From the NCBI GenBank assembly GCA_029975475.1, contig JARKPB010000003.1, positions 346,924 to 410,923 on the forward strand: 64,000 bases of DNA. The letters are read 5' to 3'. This DNA comes from Anaerolineaceae bacterium (GTDB taxonomy: Bacteria; Chloroflexota; Anaerolineae; Anaerolineales; Anaerolineaceae). Every line of letters begins with the position of its first letter. Position 1 is the stretch's first letter. Position numbers and translations under genes: made by a program. Positions 52,924-62,902 of the stretch are shown piece after piece. The notes beneath the pieces were generated by a model, which did not search any database, was not told where the DNA came from, and saw only the letters and a program-made list of their open reading frames with translations.

Positions 52924-55386
52924 TCAGGGTCGAATGCTCCAGTCGCCTTCCTGCGGGCAGAGGAACCGCGAGCGGGGATGAAAATACACCTGCGCCACCG
53001 GCGAAGATCCGGGCGTGTCCTTTAAATTACACAACACCCACCCATATCCGGCTAATTCACTGTCCAGCGCCAGTTTCCAGTTGTAATCCATTCCAGGTTC
53101 AAGGAAGAGGATTAAATTAGGATCATCCAGGCGGTTGATGAGTTCAGCGGGCAGCCGGGCTGAGTTGATCACAAGCCGCTGCAGCTGCAGCAGCGAAGCT
53201 GGTTTTGCGTACAGGCGCTGCATTTCTTTAATGCCGTCGATACCCCAGTTCGGGCTGGTGAGGAACAGGTAAACCCGCTCGCTGCCCGGGCTGAGGGTTT
53301 CCTCCCTTTCCAGAAAGCGCAGGAAGAGCATTTCGGGGCTGGGCGTGCCCAGCGACCGTTGGCGTCCGATATCGTAAGCCTGATAAAAGTTCAGGCAGAG
53401 AATCAGAGTCGTGATTACCCCGATCAAGAGCGGGGCGACGGCCGCCGTGCGCGGCAGTTTTTCCAGGGCCTGCCACACCCACAGCAGACCGAAAGCGGCA
53501 AAAGCAGCCAGGAACGGCAGCAGCAAGAACATGCGCGTGTTGGAAGGGCTCCAGCGGTCGTGGCTGACCCCTACCAGAACCAGCAGCAGTAAGAAACCTG
53601 CGGCCAAAAACCGGCTGAAGCGCTGCTTGCGCACGGTCGCCAGGCACCAGGCCAGACCCAGGGGCAGAAAGACCGCGGAAAGCGGATCGAGGTGCGAGGA
53701 ATAAACAAAATGGGTTTCGTTGGGTAAATAGAGATAGGTGAAGAGGCTGTAGAGCGAGTTGGTGAAGACATGAAAACCCAGCCCGGTGCGCCCGGTCGCG
53801 CCGGGGGCGTATATAAACGTACCGGCGATTTTGGATTGCCAGTAAGCCGGCTGAACCAGCACCGGGATACTCATCAAAAAAAGCGCGGCTGCAAACAGCA
53901 CCCAGCGCCCCAGGGCAGCCCGGGATTTTGGAAAATCATAGATCAGCAAAAAAACCACCAGCAGCGGCAGGAGGTAAAGCGCCGCGGGATAGACGTAAAA
54001 GCAAAGACCGGCCGCCATACCCAGCCAGGTGTAATCCAACGGCTGGCGGCGGGTCACCGCACGCGCCCCCAACCAGAGCAGGAGAGCAAATAGAAAATAA
54101 GCCTGCAGATTGTTATAACCAATCTTTCCAAAGCTCATCAGGTAACTGCTGCCCGCCAGCAGGATCCCGGTAAGCAGGGCAGCGCGCCGGGCTGTTATCC
54201 GCTGGAAAGCGAGGAGAAAAAGCGCCGCGGCCAGCGAGAGCAGGTAAATATTGCTGAAACGCCAGCCGAAGTTATTTACCCCGAAAATGCGCAGAAAGAC
54301 AGCTTGCACCAGGGAAGAGATATAAGGGTGCGTGCCGTAAACCGCCTGGCCGTTAAACAGGTTGCGGAGCACATCCGCGCTGTTTTGTTTCGTAAGTATA
54401 TCGCGCGCGTAACCAAAAAACGCATAATCGTCGCCGATCACTGAAAAACGCCAGGAATCGATCTGATAGGTATTTAACAGCATGCTGCCAAGCAGCACCC
54501 AGACCGCCAGCGGCATCACCCGCCGCGCGCGCCACAGCAGGACAGCCGCCAGCCCGAGCAGCACAGCCGCGAGCCAGAAGACATTTTGTTTTTGATAAAT
54601 AGAAAACAGGAAAAATGCCAGCGCGGCCTGAGCAAATACAGCCGGAAAAAGCCACTGCGGCAGGCCGGGCAGCAGGGTGCGCCTGGCGGAGAAAGGGCGA
54701 AAAGTCAGCCACTGCCCGGCAGCGTAAACAGCCAGCACGAGAAGCAGTTCCGCCCCGGGGATGCGCCCCTGACGGACGCCCAGCCACAACAATACGCCGG
54801 CCCCGGCCAGCGCCAGCAGTCGCAGAACGCTGCTCACCAGACGCTGAGTCTTTCCCGGGATCGCGGGCGCGGGCAGATCCTCAATTTCCGGGGGGTGCAG
54901 CGCTTCCAAAAATCGCGGCGCCGCCAGCCAGAAGAGCAGGAGGAAGCCAAAAAAGACCGGGAGAACCACCAGAAAGTAAGAGGGCAGGGCAGTCTTGCAC
55001 AGCGTGTCGCTGAGGCACCAGGCGCTGCGCATCGAATCGCGCACCCAGGGATTTTGCAGCCAGCGCTCCTGCACCACCAGCCAGGGCGGCAGGATCAACA
55101 ACCCCGCGCCCAGCAGCGCCAGAAAGCCTTTTGAAATCATGCCCCAAGCGGACGGTTTCAGTTCAACCGCGGCAGCCGGTAAGGTTTGAGGCGCAGCCGC
55201 CTGAAGTTGCCGGCGCAGGCGTTCATTTTCGGCCTGCAGCCGTTCCAGCTCCGCCTGCCGGTCGGGTGTGTCATTTAAGGGGCGTTTTCGTTTGCGCTCC
55301 AACCACCAGTAGAGGACAACGACCGGCAGCAGTGCAAGGGCCAGTTTTCCCAGTGCGGAACGCAGAGACGCGGAGTTCTTTCCCAT
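52924..55386 (-). CDS. GT-C (GT39/ArnT-like) membrane glycosyltransferase with coiled-coil N-terminus
   Basis: 820 residues. One helix (about 10-27), then a charged coiled coil (RQAELERLQAENERLRRQLQ), then about 14 further helices. 'SWRFSVIGDDYAFFGYARDIL' is the GT-C first-loop motif with the paired acids, and 'THPYISSLVQAVFLRIFGVNNFGWRFSNIYLLSLAAALFLLA' follows as in ArnT/PMT. A C-terminal extracytoplasmic domain of about 150 residues ends the protein. Likely transfers a sugar from a polyprenyl phosphate to an exported acceptor. Convergent with the GNAT gene (12 bases apart). Confidence 0.75.
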   Translation of the reverse strand: MGKNSASLRSALGKLALALLPVVVLYWWLERKRKRPLNDTPDRQAELERLQAENERLRRQLQAAAPQTLPAAAVELKPSAWGMISKGFLALLGAGLLILPPWLVVQERWLQNPWVRDSMRSAWCLSDTLCKTALPSYFLVVLPVFFGFLLLFWLAAPRFLEALHPPEIEDLPAPAIPGKTQRLVSSVLRLLALAGAGVLLWLGVRQGRIPGAELLLVLAVYAAGQWLTFRPFSARRTLLPGLPQWLFPAVFAQAALAFFLFSIYQKQNVFWLAAVLLGLAAVLLWRARRVMPLAVWVLLGSMLLNTYQIDSWRFSVIGDDYAFFGYARDILTKQNSADVLRNLFNGQAVYGTHPYISSLVQAVFLRIFGVNNFGWRFSNIYLLSLAAALFLLAFQRITARRAALLTGILLAGSSYLMSFGKIGYNNLQAYFLFALLLWLGARAVTRRQPLDYTWLGMAAGLCFYVYPAALYLLPLLVVFLLIYDFPKSRAALGRWVLFAAALFLMSIPVLVQPAYWQSKIAGTFIYAPGATGRTGLGFHVFTNSLYSLFTYLYLPNETHFVYSSHLDPLSAVFLPLGLAWCLATVRKQRFSRFLAAGFLLLLVLVGVSHDRWSPSNTRMFLLLPFLAAFAAFGLLWVWQALEKLPRTAAVAPLLIGVITTLILCLNFYQAYDIGRQRSLGTPSPEMLFLRFLEREETLSPGSERVYLFLTSPNWGIDGIKEMQRLYAKPASLLQLQRLVINSARLPAELINRLDDPNLILFLEPGMDYNWKLALDSELAGYGWVLCNLKDTPGSSPVAQVYFHPRSRFLCPQEGDWSIRP

Positions 55387-55476
55387 ACCCAGGCAGCCTC
55401 ACTTGACCGGTTTGAATTATTTTACACCCGGCCGGTATTTATCTATTTGGGCTACAATAAAAGGCGGAGGTGCAGC

Positions 55477-56160
55477 ATGTCCACAATCTTGACCTGGTTT
55501 GGCCACGCCACCCTTGGCCTGCAAACTTCCGGCTTTCATCTTTTGATTGACCCGTTTTTTAAGGGCAATCCGGCAGCGGCGCAATCACCGGGGGATCTTC
55601 CTGCCGATTTTATCCTGATCACCCACGGCCACGGCGATCACGTCGGGGACACAGTTGAAATCGCCACCGGCACCAAAGCCCTGGTGATCAGCAACTATGA
55701 AATCGCCAGCTGGCTGGCAAAAAAAGGCTTAAAAACCCACGGGCAGCATCTGGGCGGCGGGTTTCAGCATCCTTTCGGTTACCTCAAATTGACCTTCGCC
55801 CTGCACGGTTCAGCCCTGCCGGATGGTTCTTACGGCGGCAACCCGGCCGGCCTGCTGCTCACCACCCTGGACGGGCAAAAGATCTATTTCGCCGGGGATA
55901 CCGGTCTGTTTGGCGATATGGCGCTGATCGGCGAAGAAGGGATTGACCTGGCTGTGCTGCCCATCGGGGATAATTTCACCATGGGCCCGGTGGATGCGCT
56001 TCGCGCGGTGAAACTGCTTCAGCCGCGATTGGTCGTTCCGATCCACTACAACACCTTCGACCTGATCCGCCAGGACCCGGCCGCGTGGGCAGAGCGCGTG
56101 CAGTCGGAGACCAGCAGCCGCGCCGTGTTGCTAAAACCGGGAGAGTCGCTGAATCTGTAA
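55477..56160 (+). CDS. Metal-dependent hydrolase, UPF0173 MBL-fold family
   Basis: 227 residues. 'LTWFGHATLGLQTSGFHLLIDPFF', the metal motif ITHGHGDHVGDT (H-x-H-x-D-H), 'YFAGDTGLFGDM', 'IDLAVLPIGDNFTMGPVDA' and 'LVVPIHYNTFDLI' match the UPF0173/YtkL group. GGAGG precedes the ATG by six bases; TACAAT (55453-55458) may be the -10. Role uncertain; an RNase Z-like or lactonase-type hydrolysis is typical of the fold. Confidence 0.92.
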   Translation: MSTILTWFGHATLGLQTSGFHLLIDPFFKGNPAAAQSPGDLPADFILITHGHGDHVGDTVEIATGTKALVISNYEIASWLAKKGLKTHGQHLGGGFQHPFGYLKLTFALHGSALPDGSYGGNPAGLLLTTLDGQKIYFAGDTGLFGDMALIGEEGIDLAVLPIGDNFTMGPVDALRAVKLLQPRLVVPIHYNTFDLIRQDPAAWAERVQSETSSRAVLLKPGESLNL

Positions 56161-56260
56161 GACCGCCTTCCATCTCATTATCCGTTCCAGCAGGTTATAA
56201 CGCTGAGAACGGTTGCAAGAATATGGTTATCGGGTATATGATTACCGCGGGGAGGAAAAT

Positions 56261-56980
56261 ATGCCCGATATCCTGTTGTGCCGGTGTTCAAAATGCGGTA
56301 GTGTTTTTCCAGGTAAAACTTCGCGCGGGTTCGCATTTTGCCCGCGCTGCGGAACGCGTCAGACCATTACGGCAAAAAACAGCCACCCGGTGGCCTATTC
56401 CACACGGCCCTGGCCCAGGCCATGGAGGCGCTCGAAAGAAAGGATTACCTTCCCCGAGCGGCCCCCGCAGCCCTACCAGCCTGGCGCCCGCCCGGCGCAA
56501 TATCATCCTCAGCCCCCGCAGGGGAAGACAGCTGCTGCGCCAGCGGATTTTCAAATGAACTCCGGACCCGAGCCGCAGCTGCTGCAGCCAGCCACGCTTG
56601 AAACGCCCCCTGTTTCAATCCCGGCTGCTGCCCGTACCGGAAAATCCTCAGCCGCCAGCGCGATTTTTTGGGGTCTGTTCACCCTGGCCGCCCTGGGGGC
56701 GGTGATCGCCGCTGTCGTCAATCCGCGCCTGGTCGGCGACCTGATCGAGCGAATTTCCGAATTGGGAAACAGCAGCGGCAGTGCCAGCAGTCAATGTCAG
56801 AAATACTACGACGCCTATATCATTCATGAGTGCTACGCTGGAAATCCTCCCAAGGCGGGTTACCGCTGGTGCAACGTTACCCTGCGCGGGGGCGGCGGTT
56901 CCGACTGGAGTTTGAACGGCACCAACATGTCCCAGTCTTCAGAGGCGCAAACCTATATCCCGGTGGAATGCGTCAAATAA
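56261..56980 (+). CDS. Zinc-ribbon membrane protein, first of four
   Basis: 239 residues. N-terminal zinc ribbon: C-x-C-x2-C and C-x2-C ('CRCSKCGSVF', 'FCPRCGTRQ'). Then a Pro/Gln-rich linker, one membrane helix (SAIFWGLFTLAALGAVIAAVV) and an exported Ser/Gly and Cys-containing domain (CQKYYDAYIIHECY, GYRWCNVTLRGG) that may be disulphide bonded. GGAGG is five bases upstream of ATG 56261. Function unknown; the ribbon would sit in the cytoplasm and the C-terminus outside. Followed at 18 bases by a second ribbon protein. Confidence 0.8.
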   Translation: MPDILLCRCSKCGSVFPGKTSRGFAFCPRCGTRQTITAKNSHPVAYSTRPWPRPWRRSKERITFPERPPQPYQPGARPAQYHPQPPQGKTAAAPADFQMNSGPEPQLLQPATLETPPVSIPAAARTGKSSAASAIFWGLFTLAALGAVIAAVVNPRLVGDLIERISELGNSSGSASSQCQKYYDAYIIHECYAGNPPKAGYRWCNVTLRGGGGSDWSLNGTNMSQSSEAQTYIPVECVK

Positions 56981-56998
56981 GGCGCGCGGAGGGAGCTG

Positions 56999-57835
56999 AT
57001 GGAGAATGAGGTCATCTTTTGTAATGCCTGCGGGATTGAAAACAAGGCGGGGTCGAATTTCTGCCTTGACTGCGGCGAAGAATTGGTCGCCCTTCATCCA
57101 ATTCAATACGAAGGGGGAATGGTGCTCACCCTGCTCTGCTGGGGCTGCGGCGGATTAATCACCATGTACAAAGACGGCGGTTTCCTCGCCTGTGAACAGT
57201 GCGGGCTGACCCACCGTGTGATCAGCGGCCCCGGGTATTTGACCCTGCAGCCCGCGCCGGGGCAGATTGTCCCGCTAGAAAACGATCCCGCGGCGGAGGC
57301 GCTCACGACCGAAGCGGAACCACAGCCAGCAGCGGCGGAAGCGGGCGACCCGGAGATTCCCACCGCTGCGCCCGCCGCCGATGTTGACCCGGCGCACCTG
57401 CTTTCAACGAAGAAAGACGCGTTGATTCAGGAGCAAAACCGCCTGCAAACCGAGATTAATCACAGTGAACACTTAATCGGGGAAGCCAAAAGCGACCGGA
57501 AAAACGGCTGGATCCTCTTTGCCATCGCTGCTGTTGATCTGCTGCTGCTGTGGAATTTTACCGGCGGCTATATTGTTGCGCCCGGCTATATTGTGATGCT
57601 GCTGGCCGGGCTGCTGTTCTTCGCGGGCGGCATCACCCGGCTGATCCTTGGAAATAATAAACTGGAACGGGCCGGATCTGCTCAGGAACTTGAAGCAAAA
57701 AAAATCAAAAAAGAAGACCTTGAACGGCAGCTGGCTGAGTTCGACATCCAGGCGGCCGGAGAGCGCTTCGAGGAATTGCCGCATGACGGGTTTTCAACTC
57801 CCGCCGCTCAAACAAATGCCCGGCCAGAATCTTAA
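56999..57835 (+). CDS. Double zinc-ribbon protein with two membrane helices
   Basis: 278 residues. First ribbon 'FCNACGIENKAGSNFCLDCGEEL', second 'LLCWGCGGLITMYKDGGFLACEQCG', an Ala/Pro/Glu-rich linker (about 95-135), a coiled coil (KKDALIQEQNRLQTEINHSEHLI), two membrane helices (about 172-190 and 195-215) and a second coiled coil (KLERAGSAQELEAKKIKKEDLERQLAEF). It resembles bacterial 'zinc-ribbon, TM, coiled-coil' proteins of unknown role. Middle of a four-gene same-strand run. Confidence 0.8.
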   Translation: MENEVIFCNACGIENKAGSNFCLDCGEELVALHPIQYEGGMVLTLLCWGCGGLITMYKDGGFLACEQCGLTHRVISGPGYLTLQPAPGQIVPLENDPAAEALTTEAEPQPAAAEAGDPEIPTAAPAADVDPAHLLSTKKDALIQEQNRLQTEINHSEHLIGEAKSDRKNGWILFAIAAVDLLLLWNFTGGYIVAPGYIVMLLAGLLFFAGGITRLILGNNKLERAGSAQELEAKKIKKEDLERQLAEFDIQAAGERFEELPHDGFSTPAAQTNARPES

Positions 57836-57853
57836 GAAAACAAGGACCTCCCG

Positions 57854-58345
57854 ATGGTTGAAAACGAGAAAGCCTGTCCGAACTGCGGCGAAATTGTGAT
57901 CAAAACAGCCCGCTTCTGCCCGAGATGCGGTCAGGTATATCCGCCGATCGAACAGGTTGAACTGACACTCAAGGTCGAAGAATTGGAGCAAACCGTCCAT
58001 CAGAAGAGAGAGTCATCGGACCGCATGACCCGCCTTGCGGAGCAAAGCCGGACATCCTCGGTCTGGGCTTTTGTGCTTTTCGCTGTTGTATTTTTTATTA
58101 TCATCCTGGTCAAGCACGTGACTGGCCCGGTCTTTATTCTGATCTGCTGCATGGCAGTTGCGGCAATTATTTTACTGTTCAGGTCGAGCGCGCTGGAAAG
58201 AAAAGCGTATGGCAAGCTGTCTTTCTTTCGCAGAGAACAACAGCTCCAAAGAAAGCAATTAGAAGATGAGCTGGCAGCAGCAGAGGAAGCACTGAGCGAG
58301 CTGCGCCAGCAGCTTGACCAATTTTCGGGAGGCCAGGGTGGTTGA
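57854..58345 (+). CDS. Zinc-ribbon, coiled-coil, two-helix membrane protein
   Basis: 163 residues. 'ACPNCGEIVIKTARFCPRCGQVY' ribbon (8-30), a coiled coil (TLKVEELEQTVHQKRESSDRM), two membrane helices (about 69-87 and 91-108), and a second coiled coil to the end (REQQLQRKQLEDELAAAEEALSELRQQLDQF). Its build copies that of the preceding gene, so the two are probably paralogues. The next gene starts inside its last codons. Confidence 0.8.
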   Translation: MVENEKACPNCGEIVIKTARFCPRCGQVYPPIEQVELTLKVEELEQTVHQKRESSDRMTRLAEQSRTSSVWAFVLFAVVFFIIILVKHVTGPVFILICCMAVAAIILLFRSSALERKAYGKLSFFRREQQLQRKQLEDELAAAEEALSELRQQLDQFSGGQGG

Positions 58346-58625
58346 TTCTTCTCCAACTTCCATTTTTTGTATTCATTGCGGCGCTCGAAACAGCGCGGCT
58401 TCACGCTACTGTCTGAACTGCGGCCAGCTGCTGGCGCATCCTCAAGACCTGGCCCCAGCAGGCGGGGATATGCTACCCGATCGGGGAAAAAATGCCTGCC
58501 CGTATTGCGGAGAAATCATTCAACCCGCCACCGAAGTGGATCAACTGGTCTGCCTTGGCTGCGGCGCGTCTTTGCGCGTCCGGCGGGTTAACGGCCAGCC
58601 CAGGTTGGAAGCGCTTCGCTCTTAA
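58338..58625 (+). CDS. Small double zinc-ribbon protein
   Basis: 95 residues from GTG 58338, with GGGAGG five bases upstream. Two ribbons: 'FCIHCGARNSAASRYCLNCGQLL' and 'ACPYCGEIIQPATEVDQLVCLGCGASLRVRR'. No membrane segment. It overlaps the preceding gene by eight bases and ends the run. A weak GC hairpin follows. Confidence 0.75.
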   Translation: MVDSSPTSIFCIHCGARNSAASRYCLNCGQLLAHPQDLAPAGGDMLPDRGKNACPYCGEIIQPATEVDQLVCLGCGASLRVRRVNGQPRLEALRS

Positions 58626-58776
58626 CCGCGCGCTTGCGCGATTCTGATAGCTTTTGCCAGTCCCGCCCCTCTAAAATTCCTTTACGTCAGGCGAGCAAAG
58701 CCTGTACAAAGCTTTTAAAATACCCCGTCGAGGCGGTACCCTTAAAGCGAAACGAAGAGGAACGAGGCAAAGGACT

Positions 58777-60078
<1,302 letters not shown>

Positions 60079-60159
60079 TCAAGAGAAGAAATTGACCAGA
60101 GGGAGTATCTCCGCGGTTCAACACCCAACCGCATCAATCTGGGAAGGAATGGATTAAAA

Positions 60160-61227
60160 ATGGGCAACGAGAACATGCATCTGCTAAAAACGGACCGCCC
60201 GGTGGGCGTCATCGGTTACGGCGCTTATGTGCCGCGCTACCGTCTGCCGGCGGAAGAAACCGCACGCGTCTGGGCTGCCAAGGGCGGGCTGCCAGTAAAG
60301 GAGAAAGCTGTCCCTGGGCTGGATGAGGACGTGATCACAATGTCCATCGAAGCCTCGCGCAATGCGTTGGCCCGTGCCGGCATCGACCCGTGTGAACTGC
60401 GCGCGGTCTGGATCGGGTCCGAGTCTCATCCCTACGCGGTCAAACCTTCCGGGACGGTGGTGGCAGAGGCGATCGGCGCCAGCCGTCATATTTCTGCGGC
60501 TGATTTTCAATTCGCCTGCAAAGCCGGCACCGAAGCGATCGTCTCCGCCATGGGAATGGTAGGCTCCGGTATGGGCCGGTACGCCCTGGCCATCGGTATG
60601 GATACCGCCCAGGGACGCCCCGGCGACCAGCTCGAATACACCGCCGGCGCGGGCGGCGCGGCTTACATTCTCGGCCCGGGCGAAGAAGCCCTGGCGGTGA
60701 TCGAGGCGGCGTATTCCTACGTTAGCGACACACCGGATTTCTGGCGCCGCCAGTATCAGAAATATCCCGAGCACGGCCAGCGTTTTACCGGCGAACCGGC
60801 CTACTTCAAACATATTGACGAAGCGGGGCGCTACATCCTTGAAGCCAGCGGGCTGAGCGCGGCAGATTTCCGCTACGCCGTCTTCCACCAGCCCAACGCC
60901 AAGTTCCCGCAAAAAGCCGGTAAAGATCTAGGTTTCAGCGACGAGCAGATCAAGCCAGGGCTGCTGGTGCCGGTGATCGGCAATACATACGCCGGCGCGG
61001 CCATCATCGGTCTGACCGCCGTGCTGGATATCGCTCAGCCGGGCGACCGTGTCCTGGTCGTTTCCTTTGGCTCCGGCGCTGGTTCAGACGCTTTTATTTT
61101 GCGCGTCACCGATCTAATTGATGAACGCCGCGCCAAAGCCCCCAGCACCCAGGCGTATATCGCCCGCCGCACACAGATTGATTACGCCACCTATGCCCGC
61201 TACCGCGGCAAACTGGATCTCGGATAA
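60160..61227 (+). CDS. Hydroxymethylglutaryl-CoA synthase, archaeal type
   Basis: 355 residues, thiolase-like fold of the archaeal HMGCS group. '[19 protein letters not shown]', E88 in [14 protein letters not shown], nucleophile C120 in [13 protein letters not shown], '[31 protein letters not shown]' and the catalytic H243 in FHQPNAKFP. It condenses acetyl-CoA with acetoacetyl-CoA. GGAAGGA lies upstream. In archaea it forms a complex with the thiolase and the DUF35 protein, both encoded just downstream. Confidence 0.93.
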   Translation: MGNENMHLLKTDRPVGVIGYGAYVPRYRLPAEETARVWAAKGGLPVKEKAVPGLDEDVITMSIEASRNALARAGIDPCELRAVWIGSESHPYAVKPSGTVVAEAIGASRHISAADFQFACKAGTEAIVSAMGMVGSGMGRYALAIGMDTAQGRPGDQLEYTAGAGGAAYILGPGEEALAVIEAAYSYVSDTPDFWRRQYQKYPEHGQRFTGEPAYFKHIDEAGRYILEASGLSAADFRYAVFHQPNAKFPQKAGKDLGFSDEQIKPGLLVPVIGNTYAGAAIIGLTAVLDIAQPGDRVLVVSFGSGAGSDAFILRVTDLIDERRAKAPSTQAYIARRTQIDYATYARYRGKLDLG

Positions 61228-61237
61228 GGGGGCGGGC

Positions 61238-62395
61238 ATGGGAGATGTGATCATCGCTGGCATCGGGCAAATCCCGGTCGGAGAACACTGGGACCTGCCG
61301 CTGCACACCCTTTCAACCCGCGCCGCACTGGCGGCCATCAAAGATTCGGGGGGATTGCGCCCCCAGGCGATGTATATTGGCAATTTCGCCGCCTCGATTC
61401 TCTCGCACCAGGCCAACCTGGGCGCGCTGCTGACAGATCACGCCGGCCTGACCGGCATCGAAGCTTACACGGTCGAGGCAGCCGGCGCTTCCGGCGCGGC
61501 GGCGCTGCGCGTCGGGTATCTGGCGGTGCGCAGCGGCTTTGTCGAGAGCGCGTTGGTTGTGGGTGTTGAAAAATGGACCGATCGGATCGGCCCGGATCTG
61601 GAGGCCGCCGCTGCCCTCGCTGAGGATTATGATTACGAAGCCATGACCGGATTGACCCCCGCCGGTCAGGCCGGGCTGCTGATGCAGCGGTATCTGCATG
61701 AGTACGGCGCGCCGCGCCTGGCTTTTGCGGCTTTTCCGCTGCTGGCGCACGCCAACGCGGTCAACAATCCGTACGCCATGTACCGCAAAGCGATCCGCCC
61801 GGAAGTGTATGAAAATGCCGAGCCAGTCAGCGACCCGCTCAACATGTTCGACTCGGCCCCTTATGCCGACGGCGCCGCGGCTGTGCTGCTGGCGCGCACC
61901 AGCGGGCTGCCCGAAGGCTATGCCCATCCCAGGGTGCGAATCAGCGGCAGCAGCGTGGCGGTAGACACCCTGGCGCTGCACGACCGCCCCGACCCGCTGG
62001 CGTTTGAAGCCGCCGCGCGCAGCACTCAATCCGCCTGCCGCCAGGCGGGCATCCTGCCCGCAGATGTTGATTTCTTTGAGTTAAGCGACACCTTCTCGAT
62101 CTTTGCCGCCCTTTCTTTAGAGGCGGCCGGTTTTGCCCGCCGCGGCGAAGGCTGGAAACTGGCTCAAGACGGCAGCCTGGCGCTGGGCGGGAAATTGCCC
62201 ATTTTGACCATGGGCGGGCACAAGGCGCGCGGCAACCCGATCGGCGCCGCGGGAGTGTACCAAATCGTCGAGGCAGTGCTGCAGCTGCGCGGCCAGGCCG
62301 GCGCCAACCAGGTAAAGAATGCCCGCCGAGCGCTGGTGCAGTCGCTCGGCGGTCCTGCCGCCACGGCGGTAACCCACGTCCTGGAGCGGGTATAA
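61238..62395 (+). CDS. Archaeal-type thiolase homologue with altered active site
   Basis: 385 residues, aligning along its length with archaeal acetoacetyl-CoA thiolases (IAGIGQIPVGEHWDLPLHTL, ALVVGVEKWTDRIG, YRKAIRPEVY). But the nucleophile motif VEAACxSG reads VEAAGASG (Gly83), the H-D-x-F motif reads LSDTFS, and the C-terminal G-H-P motif reads ARGNPIGAAG. All three active-site positions are therefore changed, so condensation or thiolysis is unlikely. It starts 11 bases after the HMGCS gene, and its place in the complex suggests a scaffold role. The longer upstream frame overlaps HMGCS and is not used. Confidence 0.85.
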   Translation: MGDVIIAGIGQIPVGEHWDLPLHTLSTRAALAAIKDSGGLRPQAMYIGNFAASILSHQANLGALLTDHAGLTGIEAYTVEAAGASGAAALRVGYLAVRSGFVESALVVGVEKWTDRIGPDLEAAAALAEDYDYEAMTGLTPAGQAGLLMQRYLHEYGAPRLAFAAFPLLAHANAVNNPYAMYRKAIRPEVYENAEPVSDPLNMFDSAPYADGAAAVLLARTSGLPEGYAHPRVRISGSSVAVDTLALHDRPDPLAFEAAARSTQSACRQAGILPADVDFFELSDTFSIFAALSLEAAGFARRGEGWKLAQDGSLALGGKLPILTMGGHKARGNPIGAAGVYQIVEAVLQLRGQAGANQVKNARRALVQSLGGPAATAVTHVLERV

Positions 62396-62494
62396 GCAGC
62401 AATCAAAACCTCTCAAACCCCAGGCCTGATAGGAAATGAGAGAGTCGTACCGGTATAAATATCATCACTTACTGGATTAAGGAAGGAGAGAACC

Positions 62495-62902
62495 ATGGAA
62501 ATTCCCCGCCACTGGAGGTTAAAGAAACAGCGCTACGCGTTGATTGGCGAAGTATGTCCGTATTGCGATGGTAAGATTTTCCCGCCCCGCGATGTCTGCC
62601 CGCACTGCGGCGGCGAAGCCAGGAATGTGTATCCGTTCAGCGGAAAAGGCACGGTGTATTCCTACACCGTGATGCAGGACGCCCCGGCTGGCTATGAAAG
62701 CCAGGCTCCCTACACCGTCGCTCTGGTAAAACTGGAGGAAGGCCCGGTGGTCACCGCCCAGCTCACCGACCTGGGCGAGCAGGCGGTGGAAATCGGCATG
62801 CCGGTCGAGATGGTCACGCGCAAGCTGCGCGAGGACGGCGGTGCAAAGGGTATGTTGATTTACGGGTACAAGTTCCGACCTGTGGGACTTGGTCCGCACT
62901 AG
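62495..62902 (+). CDS. DUF35 OB-fold/zinc-ribbon acyl-CoA-associated protein
   Basis: 135 residues. N-terminal ribbon with C21, C24, C35 and C38 (VCPYCDGKIFPPRDVCPHCGGE), then an OB-fold (GKGTVYSYTVMQDAPAGYESQAPYTVALVKLEEGPVVTAQLTD). Archaeal homologues hold thiolase and HMG-CoA synthase together and channel the CoA intermediate. An AAGGAAGGAG sequence precedes the ATG. The last residues (after YGYKFRP) differ from what I expect for the family and lie at the edge of an integrated element, whose recombinase gene overlaps the 3' end on the other strand. Confidence 0.9.
   Translation: MEIPRHWRLKKQRYALIGEVCPYCDGKIFPPRDVCPHCGGEARNVYPFSGKGTVYSYTVMQDAPAGYESQAPYTVALVKLEEGPVVTAQLTDLGEQAVEIGMPVEMVTRKLREDGGAKGMLIYGYKFRPVGLGPH

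Noticed and set aside
58627..58640. GC hairpin after the zinc-ribbon genes as a terminator
   Set aside because: Only a five-base stem and no T run; not sufficient.
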